From Roseicyclus sp965662675 (lineage in GTDB: Bacteria > Pseudomonadota > Alphaproteobacteria > Rhodobacterales > Rhodobacteraceae): a stretch of DNA of 9,071 bases. Position 1 is the stretch's first letter. The number at the start of each line of letters is the position of its first letter. Under the pieces are notes generated by a model, which ran no database searches, was not told the DNA's origin, and saw only the letters and a list, made by a program, of their open reading frames with translations. Position numbers and translations under genes: made by a program. Location: assembly GCF_965662675.1 (NCBI RefSeq), contig NZ_CBFIIK010000105.1, forward strand, positions 1 to 9,071. The letters run 5' to 3'. Below are positions 6,667 through 9,071 of this stretch, piece by piece.

Positions 6667-6718
6667 CGTTATGTTAAGTGCGGGGCTCTGCCCGTTATGT
6701 TAAGTGGGGGGCTCTGCC
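6667..6718 (+). repeat. 26-bp tandem direct duplication
   Basis: Two adjacent 26-bp units lie at 6667-6692 and 6693-6718. They differ at one base: C in unit 1 and G in unit 2 at unit position 15. Each starts CGTTATGTTAAGTG, an AT-rich block that stands out from its surroundings, and ends GGGGCTCTGCC, the left side of a GC hairpin. The units begin 30 bp after the DjlA-like stop. The second unit runs into composite element copy 2. Confidence 0.9.
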
Positions 6719-6772
6719 CCCCGGGCGTCCCCTTGGGCCGCCTCCCCCCGGGATATTTATGAAACGAAGAAG
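6706..6772 (+). repeat. Composite hairpin element, copy 2 (possible terminator)
   Basis: A hairpin with a 7-bp stem (GGGGGGC 6706-6712, loop TCT, GCCCCCC 6716-6722) is followed by a GC-rich spacer. A 28-base tail at 6745-6772 follows, identical to that at 446-473. As at copy 1, the element lies downstream of a plus-strand gene and points the same way. It may terminate or stabilise the djlA-like transcript. No T tract follows the stem. Confidence 0.75.
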
Positions 6773-6849
6773 CAATCATCGCGTGGCGGGTTGAGGCCGG
6801 GGGCTGGGCGGGCCATATCTGTGACAACGTCAGTTCGATGAGGTCCGAT
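6773..6849 (+). promoter_or_regulatory. Leader of the M3 peptidase gene, with a weak promoter candidate
   Basis: This is the last part of the gap before the peptidase gene. TTGAGG (6791-6796) and CATATC (6814-6819) are 17 bp apart and could form a weak sigma-70-type promoter. A short inverted repeat, TGAC-AAC-GTCA (6822-6832), follows. GAGG at 6840-6843 is a good ribosome binding site for the ATG at 6850. The promoter and inverted repeat are poor matches and could be chance. Confidence 0.3.
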
Positions 6850-8679
6850 ATGCCCCTTTTCCACAATGCCCCCATGCCGCGCGATGCCAATGCCACAGGC
6901 GGGGGCGCGCCATTGGGTGGGTTGCCGCAATGGGATCTGTCCGATCTTTATACCGCGCCTGATGCGCCGGAATTGACCCGCGATCTGGGCTGGCTTGAGG
7001 GGGAATGCGCCGGTTTCGCCGCCGATTACGCTGGCAAGCTGGCCGATCTGGACAGTGCAGCGATGCTGGCTTGCGTGCGCCGCTACGAGGCGATCGACCG
7101 GATCGCGGGGCGGATCATGTCCTATGCGGGGTTGCGCTATTACCAGCACACGACCGACGCGGGCCGGGCCAAGTTCATGTCGGACATGCAAGACCGTATC
7201 ACCGCTTCCACCACGACGCTGGTGTTTTTCAGCCTTGAATTCAACCGCATCCCCGAGGCGGTCTATGCGACCGTGTTCGGCGGCGATGCGGATCTGGCGC
7301 GCTACAGGCCGGTCTTCGACCGGATGCGCGCGATGGCGCCCTACCAGCTGTCGGATGAGTTGGAGACATTCCTGCACGATCAATCCGTCGTGGGGGCGGC
7401 GGCGTGGAACAAGCTGTTCGATGAGACCATCGCGGGCATGAGTTTCGCGGTAGAAGGCGAGCGGCTGGGGATCGAGGCGACGCTGAACCTGATGACCGAT
7501 CCCGATCGTGCGCGGCGCGAGGCAGGCGCGCGCGCCTTGGCCGAGGGGTTCGCCGAGAAGCTGCCGCTCTTCGCGCGGGTGCATAACACGCTGGCCAAGG
7601 AGAAAGAGATCTCGGATCGCTGGCGCAAGCTGCCCAGCCCGCAGATGGGGCGGCATCTGTCCAACCATGTCGAGCCCGAGGTGGTCGAGGCGCTGCGCAA
7701 CGCGGTGGTGGCGGCCTATCCGCGGCTGTCGCACCGCTATTACGCGCTGAAGGCCAAGTGGCTGGGGCTGGACCGCTTGCAAGTCTGGGATCGCAACGCG
7801 CCGCTTCCGATGCAGGAAAACCGGATTTTCCCATGGGAGGAGGCGCGCGATCTGGTCAGCCGGGCCTATGCGGGGTTCCACCCCGATCTGGCCAAGCTCG
7901 CCGAGCCGTTCTTTACCCAAGGCTGGATCGATGCGGGCGTGAAAGAGGGCAAGGCGCCCGGTGCGTTCGCCCATCCGACCGTCACCGATGTGCATCCTTA
8001 CGTGATGCTCAATTACCTTGGCAAACCGCGCGATGTGATGACGCTGGCCCATGAGCTGGGGCATGGGGTGCATCAGCGCTTGGCCGCCGAACAGGGTGAG
8101 TTGCTGTCGGCCACGCCCCTGACGCTCGCGGAAACCGCGAGTGTGTTCGGCGAGATGCTGACCTTCCGCACCATGCTGGCTGAGGCCAAGGATGATGCCG
8201 CGCGCAAGGTGCTGCTCGCGGGCAAGGTCGAGGATATGATCAACACGGTGGTGCGCCAGATCGCGTTCTATGATTTCGAGTGCAAGCTGCATGCCGCGCG
8301 GCGCGAGGGCGAGTTGACGCCCGACGATATCGGCGCGCTGTGGATGAGCGTGCAGGCCGAAAGCCTTGGGCCGGTCTTCGACTACATGGAAGGCTATGAC
8401 AGTTTCTGGGCCTATATCCCGCATTTCGTGCATTCGCCCTTCTACGTCTATGCATATGCCTTTGGCGACGGCTTGGTGAACGCGCTTTACGCGGCCTATG
8501 CCGAGGGGCTGGAGGGCTTTGAGGAGAAGTATTTCGCCATGCTCAAGGCGGGCGGGTCGCAGCATCACAAGGAGCTGCTGGCACCCTTCGGCCTCGATGC
8601 CTCCGACCCCGCCTTCTGGGACAAGGGGTTGTCGATGATCGAGGGCTTCATCGACGAGTTGGAGGCGATGGAGGGCTGA
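6850..8679 (+). CDS. pepF: M3-family oligoendopeptidase F
   Basis: A 609-residue zinc metallopeptidase, the usual size for the M3B (PepF) group, with no signal peptide, so probably cytosolic. It cleaves short peptides and helps in peptide recycling. The zinc site is HELGH at 401-405, with the third ligand E428 in LAETASVFGE. An N-terminal helical domain (about 110-200) precedes the catalytic region (about 210-595), and LPQWDLSDLY near the start is typical of the family. ATG at 6850 is preferred because GAGG lies 6 bases upstream. ATG at 6838 has no such site, and ATG at 6874 would still leave the family region whole. It stands alone between two intergenic regions and is convergent with bacterioferritin. 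Confidence 0.93.
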   Translation: MPLFHNAPMPRDANATGGGAPLGGLPQWDLSDLYTAPDAPELTRDLGWLEGECAGFAADYAGKLADLDSAAMLACVRRYEAIDRIAGRIMSYAGLRYYQHTTDAGRAKFMSDMQDRITASTTTLVFFSLEFNRIPEAVYATVFGGDADLARYRPVFDRMRAMAPYQLSDELETFLHDQSVVGAAAWNKLFDETIAGMSFAVEGERLGIEATLNLMTDPDRARREAGARALAEGFAEKLPLFARVHNTLAKEKEISDRWRKLPSPQMGRHLSNHVEPEVVEALRNAVVAAYPRLSHRYYALKAKWLGLDRLQVWDRNAPLPMQENRIFPWEEARDLVSRAYAGFHPDLAKLAEPFFTQGWIDAGVKEGKAPGAFAHPTVTDVHPYVMLNYLGKPRDVMTLAHELGHGVHQRLAAEQGELLSATPLTLAETASVFGEMLTFRTMLAEAKDDAARKVLLAGKVEDMINTVVRQIAFYDFECKLHAARREGELTPDDIGALWMSVQAESLGPVFDYMEGYDSFWAYIPHFVHSPFYVYAYAFGDGLVNALYAAYAEGLEGFEEKYFAMLKAGGSQHHKELLAPFGLDASDPAFWDKGLSMIEGFIDELEAMEG

Positions 8680-8696
8680 GGCCCCAAGCGAAGCGG

Positions 8697-8721
8697 GCGG
8701 TGCGCCGGGTAGGCGCACCGC
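8697..8721. terminator. Hairpin between convergent genes, probable bidirectional terminator
   Basis: A perfect 10-bp inverted repeat (GCGGTGCGCC 8697-8706 and GGCGCACCGC 8712-8721) has the 5-base loop GGGTA. It lies 17 bp after the peptidase stop and 7 bp beyond the bacterioferritin stop. Its symmetry and position between convergent stops fit a terminator acting on both strands. There is no T run on either side, so it may instead be a 3'-end stabiliser. Confidence 0.65.
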
Positions 8722-8728
8722 GCAAGCG

Positions 8729-9071
8729 TCACTCGGCCTCGTTCGCGGGCTTGGCTTGCAAGAGGCCGTAATTCGCCTCGCCCAGACGGTCGAACAGCTC
8801 CAGCTGGGTTTCGAGAAAGTCGATATGGCCTTCCTCATCGGTAATGAGTTCTTCGAAAAGCGCCTTGGTGACGTAATCCTTGACGCTTTCGCAGTGATCG
8901 CGTGCCTCGATATAGAGGGCGCGGGCGTCATGTTCGGCGGCGAGATCGGCGGTGAGCGTTTCGCGAAGCGTCTGGCCGATGCGCAGGGGATCGAGTTTTT
9001 GTAGGTTGGGGTGCCCGCCGAGGAAGATAATGCGGGCGATCATCTTGTCGGCATGGTGCATCTCTTCGATG
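8729..9071 (-). CDS. bfr: Bacterioferritin, C-terminal part (5' end outside window)
   Basis: The reading frame runs from the right edge to a TGA at 8729-8731. It shows the last 113 or so of about 160 residues. The visible part starts IEEMHHADKMIARIIFLGG, so the ATG at 9061 is an internal Met and not the start. This Met matches E. coli Met52, the haem ligand shared between subunits. The ferroxidase residues that should lie in this part are present: the Glu before that Met, the second His after it, the Glu of DLAAEHD, and the Glu and His of DEEGHID. The protein would form a 24-subunit shell that oxidises Fe(II) and stores iron in the cytosol. Because the start and promoter lie outside, regulation (for example by an iron regulator) cannot be judged. 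It is convergent with the peptidase gene. Confidence 0.95.
   Translation of the reverse strand, partial: IEEMHHADKMIARIIFLGGHPNLQKLDPLRIGQTLRETLTADLAAEHDARALYIEARDHCESVKDYVTKALFEELITDEEGHIDFLETQLELFDRLGEANYGLLQAKPANEAE

Noticed and set aside
6757..8931. A 724-codon open frame on the minus strand, antisense to the peptidase gene
   Set aside because: It is a GC-rich shadow: the sequence is rich in His, Arg and Gln, has no family features, and lies opposite an intact PepF with all catalytic residues.

Overview
The DNA is very GC-rich and its proteins look alphaproteobacterial, most like the Rhodobacteraceae. Three things support this: the codon use, a BchJ-type bacteriochlorophyll protein at the left edge, and short GC-rich intergenic hairpin elements of a kind I recall from Rhodobacterales genomes. 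BchJ suggests an anoxygenic phototroph, either a purple non-sulfur bacterium or an aerobic anoxygenic phototroph. The genus cannot be fixed from this window.

Layout, left to right. (1) 2-391, + strand: the 3' end of bchJ, cut by the window edge. (2) 392-534: intergenic, with copy 1 of a composite hairpin element. (3) 535-4741, - strand: four genes read right to left. They are 5-formyltetrahydrofolate cyclo-ligase, a YmdB-family metallophosphoesterase, an EamA/DMT permease whose start overlaps the phosphoesterase stop by 11 bp, and, 78 bp further on, an SLC13-type permease with two RCK_C domains. The first three look like one transcription unit, and the SLC13 gene may be its last member. (4) 4742-4814: a 73-bp divergent intergenic region. 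(5) 4815-6636, + strand: a glyoxalase-3/VOC-like protein and a GNAT acetyltransferase joined by a GTGA overlap, then a TerB-plus-J-domain (DjlA-like) co-chaperone with its own strong ribosome binding site. (6) 6637-6849: intergenic, with a 26-bp tandem duplication and copy 2 of the composite element. (7) 6850-8679, + strand: an M3-family oligoendopeptidase F. (8) 8697-8721: a perfect 10-bp-stem hairpin between convergent genes. (9) 8729-9071, - strand: the C-terminal part of bacterioferritin, cut by the right edge.

The content is mostly housekeeping: folate salvage, peptide turnover, protein folding, iron storage and two transporters. I see no phage, transposon, CRISPR, toxin-antitoxin or defence genes, and no RNA genes. 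I did not find a convincing new system. The least explained structures are the paired composite elements (419-473 and 6706-6772) and the tandem duplication beside the second one. No stretch over 300 bases lacks a gene.
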